A stretch of DNA of 21,867 nt from Paramacrobiotus richtersi (lineage: Eukaryota; Tardigrada; Eutardigrada; Parachela; Macrobiotidae), in assembly GCA_034698045.1 (NCBI GenBank), contig JAQGAU010001038.1, positions 1 to 21,867 on the forward strand, given 5' to 3'. Positions 8,401-16,114 of the stretch are shown here, piece by piece. The translations under genes were made by a program, and so were the position numbers. Each line of letters begins with the position of its first letter. Within the stretch, counting starts at the first letter, position 1. Under the pieces are notes generated by a model. That model searched no databases and had not been told where the DNA came from. It saw only the letters and a list, made by a program, of their open reading frames with translations.

Positions 8401-9591
8401 ATGATTGCTGATCGGTTCGCGGCAAATCTTAACATGGCGCTGGATAGGTGATCGGTGCATGTGCTCTTACTGGTAGTGTACATGTAGTACATAAATTCAT
8501 CCACAAAGCACGAAGTAGAATAAAACGCTGCGGCCTCTGCGTCGTATAGACATCTTTTAAATTGTAATTCAAAAAATTCCACGGCAACGATTATCCTAAA
8601 AGAGTTCTTGGAACCCAATTTTGCAGAATTCCCATTTCTAACGAACTGCTATCATGCCTTAACTAATGCTTAAGAACGTCATAGTGTATGGGCCATTATG
8701 GCTAACCTGTTGAAGCGATTGTGCTGGTAGAATAAAGCAATATATTGCAGATGGGTAGCAAATCAGATCCGTGCCGGCAATCGCGTCCCCGCGGAGTTCT
8801 TCGAATGTGTCACCCTGATGTTCACGCAGATTTGCGGCTTTGCGAATTTGGTTAGGGAACATGGACCAAAAACAACTACTGACGTTATTAGCGAGTCGGA
8901 AACTACTGTGGACCGCTTAATCGACGCCTTTGTGGACGATATCTATAAAGTGGAAACCGTGAACGATAGCTATTTGGTGCGCTCAGTTTCTCCTTTTAGT
9001 TTTTGACAGTTGTTGATGTTGCTCAGTTGTCATTCTGAAAATTTTGGCCGTTGTAGGTAGCAAGCGGTCTGCAATTAAGGATCGGTGAGCGGCATGCACA
9101 ACTGATTGCCGAACTTGCCGTCGCGATACAACAGGCGACACCACAGCCGTTTGCACAGTACGGTCTCCAGTTCAGATCAGGGATGCACTCCGGTAAGTGA
9201 CTAAGCAAAGTCCCTGTATATGAAGTGGGTCTGTAATAATTAGTATTTTGGAGGACCCTGTGCCGCGGGAATTGCTGGATTTCGGCGATTAAGATATTGT
9301 TTGTAAGGGTCATCCATGCAGTGGATCTCGTTTATGCAGTGTGGATTTCTTATAGTCAGTTTTTACAGGTTCGGTGATACCGTCAACACCGCCTCACGGA
9401 TGTGCTCTTATGGAGAACCCAGCCGCACACAAATGTCTGCATTCACGACAATGATGATCGACAAAACTGGACTGTTTGAAACAGAGCACCGAGGCGTCAT
9501 CCACATAAAGGGAAAAGACGCAATGACTACTTATTGGCTTAATGGATATAAAAGGAATGCTAACGATGTTGGGACATCGGCTGTTGAGTAA
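2441..9591 (+). CDS. Receptor-type (membrane) guanylyl cyclase, multi-exon
   Basis: Single-pass receptor that would make cGMP from GTP in response to an extracellular signal. My exon model is 2441-2807 (or -2875), 2929-2954, 3912-4317 (perhaps split at 4210/4257), 4465-4503, 4573-4653, 4943-5080, 5147-5197, 5915-6094, 6162-6303, 6380-6464, 6531-6687, 6929-7057, 7114-7308, 7370-7664, 7723-8011, 8751-8976, 9057-9192, 9254-9302 and 9369-9591, ending in TAA. Introns are GT-AG and reading phases match at all but two junctions. The product is about 1,070 residues, typical for the family. Its order is signal peptide, natriuretic-receptor-like ligand domain, one TM helix, pseudokinase, signalling helix and class III cyclase domain. 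The first metal-binding Asp is Gln, so activity may be altered. The start ATG at 2441 is chosen because a hydrophobic leader follows. Two frame problems in the ligand domain leave open an indel or early pseudogene decay. Confidence 0.87.
2955..3911 (+). other. Large intron of the receptor cyclase (957 bases)
   Basis: The donor GTGAGT follows LTP and the acceptor TTTTAG precedes the exon encoding TAMTPAIND, keeping phase 2. The intron contains a 62-residue open frame (3372-3560) with no recognised domain and no splice logic linking it to the receptor. I see no transposon ends. A TGCTAAC branch-like word lies near the donor (2969-2975). Confidence 0.65.
4211..4256 (+). other. Intron-like 46-base segment that breaks frame if removed
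   Basis: The segment starts GTAATG and ends TTTTCTCAG, and its base content is T-rich like the neighbouring introns. Removing it joins HTR directly to the conserved KCFAVVVIF block but shifts the frame by one and reaches a stop (TAG) after a few codons. Keeping it leaves the frame open and adds about 15 residues that have no counterpart in the family. Either it is retained, or there is a one-base indel (real or assembly) nearby. Confidence 0.55.
5198..5914 (+). other. 717-base intron of the receptor cyclase
   Basis: The donor GAG|GTAAGG and acceptor GTGGTAG join two phase-0 exons (TLAE to VMDSLW). A 61-codon open frame at 5515-5700 has a hydrophobic start but no family resemblance and is probably chance. 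A perfect 20-base palindrome lies at 5712-5731. Confidence 0.7.
5712..5731. repeat. Perfect 20-bp palindrome inside an intron
   Basis: ACGAAATTCC is followed immediately by its exact complement GGAATTTCGT with no loop. It lies in the 717-base intron of the receptor cyclase. It could be a dimeric transcription-factor site or a chance structure. Confidence 0.85.
6380..6464 (+). other. Receptor cyclase: transmembrane exon
   Basis: This short exon encodes a hydrophobic run of about 20 residues (AVPIVAVVSVCMIIIVVAVW). The next exon (6531) opens with the basic stop-transfer stretch QIRRIKRKIL. The acceptor CTTTTGCAG|GA at 6379/6380 and donor TCTG|GTATGT at 6464/6465 join in phase 1 on the left and phase 2 on the right. 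This fixes the topology: N-terminal domain outside, kinase-like and cyclase domains inside. Confidence 0.88.
6531..8011 (+). other. Receptor cyclase: juxtamembrane, pseudokinase and signalling-helix exons
   Basis: After the TM helix comes TTWWRIDQSQLEF, the juxtamembrane signature. Kinase-like landmarks are MRHLNHQNISRLCGI (helix C to strand 4, exon 7114), VIMEQPERGCIYDV (hinge), IHSSALSYHGSL (exon 7370), KNFTLKICGL in the DFG position, and KLDMCAVGIVIWELL (helix F). The HRD and DFG catalytic residues are absent, as expected for the regulatory kinase-homology domain of this family. Exon 7723-8011 ends with PSIKQLRENLA and a helical region (FIDKIQTRLVGYTRELENEV... to VAQLLPR), the dimerising signalling helix that leads into the cyclase domain. 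Confidence 0.85.
8012..8750 (+). other. 739-base intron of the receptor cyclase hosting a repeat
   Basis: The donor CCGCG|GTATTT and acceptor ATATTGCAG join phase 2 to rebuild LLPR-WVANQIRAG, a strongly conserved boundary between signalling helix and cyclase domain. It is about ten times longer than most introns of this gene, and roughly half of it is the inverted-repeat element at 8104-8486. Confidence 0.8.
8104..8486. mobile_element. MITE-like inverted-repeat element in intron
   Basis: Left arm 8104-8200 and right arm 8392-8486 are diverged inverted copies. Long matching blocks include CAGTAAGAGCACAT, ATCCAGCGCCATGTTAAGAT and GAACCGATCAGCA. The arms flank about 190 bases of non-coding sequence. 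GTACATGTA sits at both outer edges (8104-8112 and 8478-8486); it is nearly palindromic, so it can be read either as the arm tip or as a 9-base target duplication. There is no transposase frame, so it would be non-autonomous. Confidence 0.8.
8751..9591 (+). other. Receptor cyclase: class III guanylyl cyclase domain exons
   Basis: Four exons (8751-8976, 9057-9192, 9254-9302, 9369-9591) encode the catalytic domain. Visible motifs are VPAEFFECVTLMF, QICGFANL, YKVETVNDSYLVASG, GERHAQLIAELA, FRSGMHSGPCAAG, RYCLFGDTVNTASRM and the C-terminal HIKGKDAMTTYWLNG. Guanine-specifying Glu (8953-8955) and Cys (9298-9300) are kept. So are the transition-state Asn (9385-9387) and Arg (9397-9399) and the second metal Asp (8965-8967). 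The first metal Asp of the usual F-x-D-I-x-G-F is Gln (8827-8829). The 49-base exon at 9254 is needed to supply PCAAG and RYC and fits both phases. Confidence 0.88.
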
Positions 9592-9840
9592 TGTTACAGG
9601 AAAGCACGATTGCTAAGGATCATCACTTCCAGCTGTTTTTCCATTCACACGTGGATGTCCTAATTATTATGATCTGCGATTTCACAAAACTTACCGTGCA
9701 TGATTGTCGTGTATGCATATTAAGCGAAACGTTTATGTACTAGAGGAGTCAGGAGTGCCATTTGCCCGGCCCCGGCTCACATGGTGAAGCAACAGGCATC
9801 GGGCAACGACCAAAGCATAACTGTTATCTACAACTGCGAT
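9592..9840. other. 3' flank of the receptor cyclase; no gene
   Basis: This stretch follows the TAA stop. I find no canonical AATAAA, so the cleavage site of the cyclase transcript is not placed. No open frame of note is present. Confidence 0.5.
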
Positions 9841-10030
9841 ATGTATTTCTCTTTCGCAAAAACCGGTATGCGCTATGCAGGCAGAACGACATGGCATCCG
9901 TAGACTTTCTTGCGAAAAGAACAGCACGCTTGCTCAACACTTAATGTCGGCGAAAATGACGGCAACCATGTAATCTCAGCGGAACTCCTGGAGTGTGTGT
10001 ATAGACGTATTAATGAGATTCAGTTATATA
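9841..10030. repeat. Copy A of a three-copy module
   Basis: This copy shares with copies B and C a block reading roughly ATGTAATCTCAGCGG followed by CTC-GAG-GTGTG-AGACGT-TAATGAGATTCAG, preceded by an AAAACCGGTATGCG-like block. It lies directly after the cyclase and is not followed by a GPCR. Its frame is broken relative to copy B, although the encoded words FLAKR and RINEIQ resemble FLAKR and RSNEIQ there. Confidence 0.65.
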
Positions 10031-10398
10031 TCTCATCTGCGCCGGGATCGAGGGACCTAACGTAAACTGAAGAAAGCGACGAGGCTGTGCTGACATTCTG
10101 TAGTTTACTGGTCCAATATGTTTACCAAATTTGGCGAGAAAAAGGAAGTGCGGAGGGTCAATGCTCGCAAATCCGAAATGTCAGGGCAAACACATGCATA
10201 ACAGTGATAACACAAAACACTGAAGAGTTGCGCTGCAGTGTCGTGCCACATACCGATACAGTATTGGCTATCCATGTTCAAGACGTCAATAATGCTTTCA
10301 GTTAACTGATATTTTTGGCAAACTTACGGTCAAGTGACAGAAGAACACTGCAGTCTCATAGTGCAGCGCACAGACATCCTACAACGACCTCTAGCTTT

Positions 10399-10605
10399 AT
10401 GTATAATTATTGTTATCGGTCAATATTTATCGCTCTGTCGCACACACCGGCATGCGTAGACAGGGTATTGCTGAGTTTCCTTGCGAAGAGAGCAGCACAT
10501 CTGCCTCGTAATAAAGAGCTCGGCGAAAACAACGGCAAACATGTATCCTCAGCGGCGCTCGTAGAGCGTGCTGTGCGTAGACGTAGTAATGAGATTCAGC
10601 ATTTA
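10399..10605. repeat. Copy B of the three-copy module
   Basis: It contains the GGCATGCGTAGACAGG block and the CTCAGCGGCGCTCGTAGAGCG to AATGAGATTCAG block. The plus frame 10315-10629 is open across it and would encode FLAKRAAHLPR and SAALVERAVRRRSNEIQ. The Arg-rich words recur in copies A and C only with frame breaks, so this may be an old exon or a non-coding repeat that happens to be open. It lies about 470 bases upstream of the first GPCR start. Confidence 0.65.
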
Positions 10606-11027
10606 CATCACATGTGCCGGTTTCGGTAGACTTTGATTTCCCAACAGTCCTTTGGTTCCTCTCATTCAGGCAGCTGCCGAAAATCATATTGGCCGACTAA
10701 TGATTGTAATTATGCAGTGATGCGAGAGCATAAAACAGACGGGAGAGAGGAAACTTTGTTTGACATTTTGCGCAAGGCTAGATGCTTCGACAGGTTTGTT
10801 TTCCACGGGTAATGAGGATCATCCACCTGCCCAGAAAGGGCAACTATTCCGGGATGATCTAGTATCCCGCAACACATTACTCTAATATATTTGGGCAAAC
10901 GCATCCTTGTTCGCTCTTTGCCGAATAAAACGTCCATGCTTGCTAACCGTAGCAACTCCTGTTTGTTTTTGATCAGCTGCCTGATCCGTTTCATTTGTCT
11001 TGATTTTCCTGTTAAGCTGGCATCGTC
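10606..11027. other. Upstream region of the first GPCR; no supported gene
   Basis: A minus-strand frame (10710-10994) would encode 94 residues including LDHPGIVALSGQVDD. The homologous stretch upstream of the second GPCR does not keep that frame, so I do not call it a gene. The stretch is shared between the two duplicated units. Confidence 0.45.
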
Positions 11028-11071
11028 TATAAAATTACCCTGTATGCTGGACAGACCAGCCAGTCATAATG
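11028..11071 (+). promoter_or_regulatory. Probable core promoter of GPCR 1 (TATA and conserved initiator block)
   Basis: TATAAAA lies at 11028-11034, about 35 bases before the ATG at 11069. The 21 bases 11051-11071, ending in the start codon, match 16094-16114 of the second GPCR at 19 of 21 positions and include a CAGTCA initiator-like word. If transcription starts there, the 5' leader would be only about 5-15 bases long. The second gene has the block but no obvious TATA. Confidence 0.5.
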
Positions 11072-12100
11072 ATTGCCTGTAATTCCACAAACAGCTCTGT
11101 TTACCCAGATAACCGAACGGCACCGCAACAAGTATCTGGCGCACGTCATGACTCGTTTCTGTCGCCGACCTTCGTTGGTATAACAGCAATCGCGCTGGTC
11201 CTCAATGCTGCGGTGCTTCTTTTCATGCTTAAGAAAAAACCTTTTCAAGCCGCTTTCAACATATATATCATCACTCTGCTGTCTAGCCACATCCTCTATG
11301 CCGGTATTCGAAACACTATGATTGCTCTTGGCGACTATTATGGCTATGGGTGGATGGGGATCCATGGATGTACCGTCAGGATTTATGCAAGCTATATTAC
11401 TGGGGCTGTTAACCTACACCTTCACGTGCTGATTAGCATCAACCGCGCTTGGGCGCTATTTTGGCCCGTATCGTACAAACATCGTCACAACTCCCGGATG
11501 GCCGCGTTACTCTGCCTATTCACGGTTGTGTACCTTCATATACTTCTCCTGCCTGGAATAATATTAGATGCGCTGTATTTCCGCGTGCCACTCAGCAAGG
11601 GTTGCTATCTGGACACGAGTGTGCAGCGCCTATGGTCTACATTTATTCAAGTTTGGGTGTTTGACGTGGCGAAACTATTTATTCCGGTATGCTATCCTGT
11701 TCTCCTTTGGAAGTATTTGCGAAGAAGAAGAGTTACTGTTGCTGCGCACTCCATCCGGACTAATCGGGCAACTAGTCAAAGCAGGAGTACAGGGAACACC
11801 GCCCCGACGAATAGAAATGCGAAAACCAATTCGCAGCGCTTTATTATTCTGACTATGTTTACATTCAGCGCCTTTATTTGTTTGACACCGAATTTGGTAT
11901 ACTTTCACCTAACCGCTTTCATACCGCTCAACAAGCTGGAAACTCTACAACAAGTACAAAATGTCTTGTCGCTCACCTTGGCCTTGCTTGATCCAATGTC
12001 ATTTGCACTAAGCGTCGCCATTGTACGTGCACGGGTAGCTCGCTTAGTGAAGCTTCGATTGTTGTGGCAGAGAATCAGGCGTGCGTATCGGATGGACTAA
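11069..12100 (+). CDS. Rhodopsin-like seven-transmembrane GPCR, copy 1 (intronless)
   Basis: A 343-residue class A-like receptor at the plasma membrane, likely coupled to a heterotrimeric G protein; the ligand is unknown. The N-terminus carries sequons at N5, N8 and N15. Helices lie near 33-53, 62-80, 105-124, 144-166, 190-214, 257-281 and 295-318. Cys101 at the top of TM3 and Cys179 in the second outer loop form the expected disulfide pair. Motifs deviate from the class norm: INRAW replaces DRY (122-128 region), CLTP replaces CWxP (271-274) and DPMSF replaces NPxxY (308-312). Loop 3 and the C-tail are basic. The start at 11069 is supported by the block conserved with copy 2. No intron is present, unlike the neighbouring cyclase, which may point to an ancestral retrocopy or a naturally intronless chemoreceptor family. 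It could be a chemosensory or peptide receptor. Confidence 0.9.
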   Translation: MIACNSTNSSVYPDNRTAPQQVSGARHDSFLSPTFVGITAIALVLNAAVLLFMLKKKPFQAAFNIYIITLLSSHILYAGIRNTMIALGDYYGYGWMGIHGCTVRIYASYITGAVNLHLHVLISINRAWALFWPVSYKHRHNSRMAALLCLFTVVYLHILLLPGIILDALYFRVPLSKGCYLDTSVQRLWSTFIQVWVFDVAKLFIPVCYPVLLWKYLRRRRVTVAAHSIRTNRATSQSRSTGNTAPTNRNAKTNSQRFIILTMFTFSAFICLTPNLVYFHLTAFIPLNKLETLQQVQNVLSLTLALLDPMSFALSVAIVRARVARLVKLRLLWQRIRRAYRMD

Positions 12101-12173
12101 GGTCGCTTGGGTGTTATGTATGTACATTTAATAACCTTAACCCATTTCATTGAAGTGCTGACGCTGCGATATT

Positions 12174-13620
12174 CACAAGTTGGCACACTTGGAGAGCCAG
12201 CATTCATCCTCTGGACTATGGATAGAGTGACGAGGCAATGACCACAGCTTTTCACGCTTGGATCGGGTAGTATAAACTCCCACAAAGCATTTTCCAGTGC
12301 AGGTATCTGGCACGGTCTATGATATCCAGCGCGCACTAATCAACTTCTTGCCGTTAAATACTGTATATGCGACCTTTTTCCTTGCCAAATTTATTTAATT
12401 TTTTAGTTGTACTCCACGCAGTTGAATACAGCATGCTGTTTTACGTGGCAGTGCGTCGAAATTGTTATTGGGGGACAGCCGTCGTCAGCGGATCTGCGAG
12501 ACCTTTCACTGAACTTACAATTTTATGTTAACAGAATGCTGCGTATGAACCGGGTACGCGGATAAATTAGAAGACTAGTTTTCTGCTGATCTGCAGACAA
12601 CCGTTCATGTCGATGCGAGTGTATGGAGTAAAGAATAGGTTTCGATTTTTGTGTAAGGGTTCACTTTGTTTTAACAACCCACTTCGTCACATACAGGGTG
12701 CAGTGATACCAGGTTTAACATACTCCAGTGACCGACTTGTCGTGGTGAACACGTTCAAAAAGCAAGTTACACACTTTCTCCAAAGTTCAGGTCTTGTTAG
12801 TCCACAGCAGATTCAACCAAGAAAGTGTAACTAAAAGTAATGATCCCGCAGTGGTATCGCGACTTGCTTACAGTATATATGATTGGCGTTACACACTGCG
12901 GTTATTAATAGTCGCATGCACTGATACAATTAGCATAAGTAACGTCCATTTGAACGGGAAAAGAGAGAAAGTATGTTAGTCGTTATTAATGCTGGTCGTT
13001 GAACTCATGTCGTAACCGTCGTTATGACCTCATAATGATTCATCGATCATCCCTAACTGGTGCGTCATATATTATTGGAAGTCTCAAACTCACGTAAGTT
13101 TCACGGGCTCCGTTTCAGTTGAAACGGCCGAGATCTGCCTACTGCTTTATCTGGCCCGGAGAATCCAGGAGAGGACCAGCTTCAGGTGGCAAAAAATACA
13201 GCAACGTAAACCAAGTCAACAGAAAAACGCGACTTTGCCAGACGCCGACACAAGAACTAGAAACAGCCCATGGAAACTTTGGCACACAATCAAATCGATT
13301 GATCGTGGGAGTCGGCTAAGCAGTTTTCTTGGGGTGCACTGTTCAAGATATCGCACTGAGCGGCTTTTGAACTGGCTATTTGTCCATGATTATCGTATAT
13401 GGGCAGCTGCGAAATTTTTTTTCCCTTCCACAGGTTTCCTGAATTTATAACGCCTCCCACGCGCACATTGCGGTGTATAAATACTAATATTGAAGCTTCT
13501 CTTTGCTCTGCCAGTTCTCTGCGAGGAAGGCAATTAGTACGGGCCTTCTGCCTCAAGATCAATTCGGTTGTTCAGTTATGCATTACATGTGTTTGTTTAA
13601 GTATCAAAGAATGAATTGCG
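12174..13620. other. No gene called; intergenic
   Basis: Only short frames occur (12607-12834 plus, 12794-12979 plus, 13119-13319 plus, 13290-13562 minus), none with a domain I recognise and none tied to another by convincing splice sites. No AATAAA close behind the first GPCR was found, so its 3' end is not placed. Confidence 0.45.
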
Positions 13621-13639
13621 TGCATCCTGAAGCAGTATT

Positions 13640-14400
13640 GTTTTAATAATTAAAAGTATACAGTAAATCTTAATTATTAAGGCTTTTGTCCCCGCTAATA
13701 ATTAAGTAAATAGTAAGCCGCTGCCGAAAGCAGATAGTAAATAGTAACTGAATATTAGAAGTGGTGCTTTCGAAATATTAAATAGTACCAATCTGCCAGT
13801 CCTCTTATTATAATAATTAAAACAGGCGTCTTACTATCCAGCAACAGCCAGCAAGCAAAAAAAGGCCGTCGATGTGACAAAGTCGCTGTTCAAACCTAAA
13901 CATGATGTAATACGTCATAGGTTACCGTGAACCGGGCAGCAACATTAGTTTCTACTTATGCCATATCGCTACTACAGCAATACAGTAGTAGTGTTCCTGT
14001 TTCACCCTCCAGCAGATGATGATTACCGGTAAAAACTTACTCATTTCAATTTCTTTTCTCGTTTTCTGTTTTCGATTGACTTTACATTATTAACGGATTT
14101 AGAATTTCTGTTTTTTTTAAAACTTTTGCTTGTTTCACGTTTGAACTGTACGAGCTAACAGGTTTTATTCTTCTGATGACTTAAAACGAACAAAATAGTT
14201 AACAAATTAACAAAAGGTTGATCACGGCTCCGAATAGTAGCCGATATCATAATATTCGCAATAATTAATTGTAAGTAAATAGTAGGCGGCTGCGGAAAAA
14301 AATATTAAATATTAAGTAAATCGTAAGCATAAAAACGGTGCGATAGTAAACAGCAAGTAAATAGTGAATGTCAAAAAAGCGGGGATATTAAATAGTACAA
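13640..14400. repeat. AT-rich repeat patch with GTAAATAGTA-like words and two similar ends
   Basis: Blocks 13696-13795 and about 14258-14395 are direct, diverged copies. Both contain AATAATTAA, GTAAATAGTA, a GCSGCTGCSGAAA-like word and end in ATATTAAATAGTAC. About 460 bases lie between them. A perfect 11-base inverted repeat (CTTAATTATTA at 13669-13679, complement at 13696-13706) marks the left end. The words GTAAATAGTA and TTAAATAGTA recur at least five times. This looks like a non-autonomous repeat with duplicated ends rather than coding DNA. Confidence 0.65.
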
Positions 14401-15253
14401 GGTCCCGATAAGTGGTAGTAAGAACAACACTGTCCTGAAGACACTGTCACACTGATCACAAAACTGATCGTTTGAAAGATTTGTTGCAGCGAAGCCAGGA
14501 CGTTTTCCGATACAATTACCTGTCGATCATGGGCGTCATCACTGGTCCATGACTGATGCTCTGACATGCCTCCTCTGAGAATCTATTACATTCTTGCAAC
14601 TGGACACCTTGCAACAATCTCATGGAGGCCGGTATAGTTGGCTAAACGCGGTAATGTGGCCTGTTCCGTATCATTACCAGGCTTCTGGTTTACCAACCTT
14701 TCCCACCACTTCCGCATTTTTCCCAGCCTGAACCCGAAATTTCTTCGGAATATACCTGGTTTAGATCATAAGTGCATAAGTGTGTGCTTACTACACAACA
14801 CATGTGTATAATTATGGTGAAAAAGCAAAACATTTCGTGGCAGACTCTTTCCTAGAAGCAAAAAGCAGCTTTTAGTTTTTGTTCGACATCTCCATGTCAT
14901 ATTAGTGAAGACATACGTTCCACTTGTAAGCGCACATAAGCGCATCTTTCAGAAGTCGTACGGATGACCATAGTGGAATGAATCTTTAGCATGAACCCAT
15001 GTTCAGATTCGTTCGCACTATGGGATACGGTTTTGCTGATACTGCTGTGTTTCACAAGTCCAAGGTCTGTACCAGAAACTTAAGGAAAAGGGGCAATTTG
15101 GAACGCTGGGATGTACGGCCGGTCGCAACTATGGAGTGTGGAACATTAGTGCAGACCGCATGTTAACACGGGAACAGTTACAATGCAATGACGTATTATA
15201 TACTTCTACTGTCCTACATTTTATAATTACATACACCTGCCCAAGTGTCCTAT
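14401..15253. other. No feature recognised
   Basis: No long frame, repeat or RNA motif is visible in this 850-base stretch, which separates the AT-rich patch from duplicated unit 2. Its left part mentions nothing shared with the region upstream of unit 1, so the duplication seems to end near 15254. Confidence 0.45.
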
Positions 15254-15365
15254 GTCAATAATGCTTTCAATCAGCTGGCATTCTGGAATAATTTCTCAGT
15301 CTGACAGTGCCAGCATGCAGACATCCTGCAGTGATTTCTGGTCTTGTGAATAATATAAAATGCAA

Positions 15366-15560
15366 CATGTATTGTTCTTCCGCAAAAACAGCATGCGTAG
15401 GCAGCACGCCATGGCATCAGCTGACGAAACAGAGCAGGGAATTTGCTCCACAATACCAAAGGTCGGCGAAAAGACGGAAACGTAAACAGGATGTAATCTC
15501 AGCGGCGCTCGTAGAACGTTGTGTGCAATGGCGTATCAATAACTAGGAAAATTCAATATC
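15366..15560. repeat. Copy C of the three-copy module
   Basis: It contains CGCAAAAACAGCATGCGTAG and GGCAGCACGCCATGGCATC, very close to copy A, plus the GATGTAATCTCAGCGG and CTCGTAGAACG blocks shared with A and B. Its open frame differs from that of copy B, which argues that the module is not a functional exon now. Confidence 0.65.
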
Positions 15561-16093
15561 TGATGTACCGGATACGGAAGAACCTTGATTATCCAGCAGT
15601 TCCTTTCGTTTTCTTCGTTCGCGCAGATAACACAGCTCGCTGTGCCTGAATGAGGTTTGTAATTATCTGACCATTCAAGGATGAGCAGCATCGGGACAGC
15701 CGAAAGCGACTTTGCTAAAGAATTTGTCCTTTTACGCAAGAGCTGGTGATTTGATAGGTTTGTTTTCCAGTGAAACTAAGATTAGCCATCTGTGCAGAAA
15801 GGGTACATATTCCGAGGCACGATAGCATTTCCAGTGACGTATCACTGCACAGTATTTTGTGTGTACTTCCTTCCCCATTCTGCTCCGCAAAAGCCCATCC
15901 AAGTTGTTCGCTGACAAGGATAACTCGTACGATGAACGTACACTCTAACAGTTACAGTACATTCCATCCTTACAGATTTTTGCAAATGAAGTTCGTTTTG
16001 CTTCGTTCCTTTTTTATTTTTGCTCCGTTTGTCTTATGCACTTTTTGTCTTGATTCTGATTTTTAGCTGACACAGAATTACGCTGCGTGCTGT
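15561..16093. other. Upstream region of the second GPCR; no supported gene
   Basis: Diverged counterpart of the stretch upstream of the first GPCR. Shared words such as GGTTTGTTTTCCA and TTTGTCTTGATT are visible. No open frame is conserved between the two copies. The promoter of the second GPCR should lie here, but no TATA box is obvious. Confidence 0.5.
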
Positions 16094-16114
16094 ACAGACC
16101 AGTCAGTCAGAATG
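16094..16114 (+). promoter_or_regulatory. Conserved start block of GPCR 2
   Basis: This matches 11051-11071 at 19 of 21 positions and ends in the start codon. It includes TCAGTCAG, which resembles an arthropod-type initiator. Its conservation in otherwise diverged upstream DNA supports both start codons and suggests a role in initiation of transcription or translation. Confidence 0.45.

Larger units (their letters stand above)
10285..12173. repeat. Segmental duplication, unit 1 (carries the first GPCR)
   Basis: The similarity to unit 2 begins at GTCAATAATGCTTTCA (10285, matching 15254). It continues through copy B of the module, the upstream GGTTTGTTTTCCA block (10793, matching 15758), the GPCR, and 3' sequence starting CATTTAATAAC (12125, matching 17386) to about 12173. 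Edges are by eye. Confidence 0.75.

Noticed and set aside
10710-10994. Minus-strand 94-residue frame upstream of GPCR 1
   Set aside because: The duplicated counterpart upstream of GPCR 2 does not keep this frame and no domain is recognised, so it is more likely chance within conserved non-coding DNA.
11027-11365. Minus-strand frame opposite the first GPCR
   Set aside because: Shadow of the real gene; no domain, and the plus strand encodes a complete seven-helix receptor.
12607-12834. Similarity of the start of this frame to the receptor cyclase exon 1 (shared TTCGATTTTTGTGT)
   Set aside because: A 14-base match is expected about once by chance in a window of this size, and no further homology follows.
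14173-14179. CTGATGA word as a hammerhead core
   Set aside because: No GAAA and no stems follow at suitable spacing.
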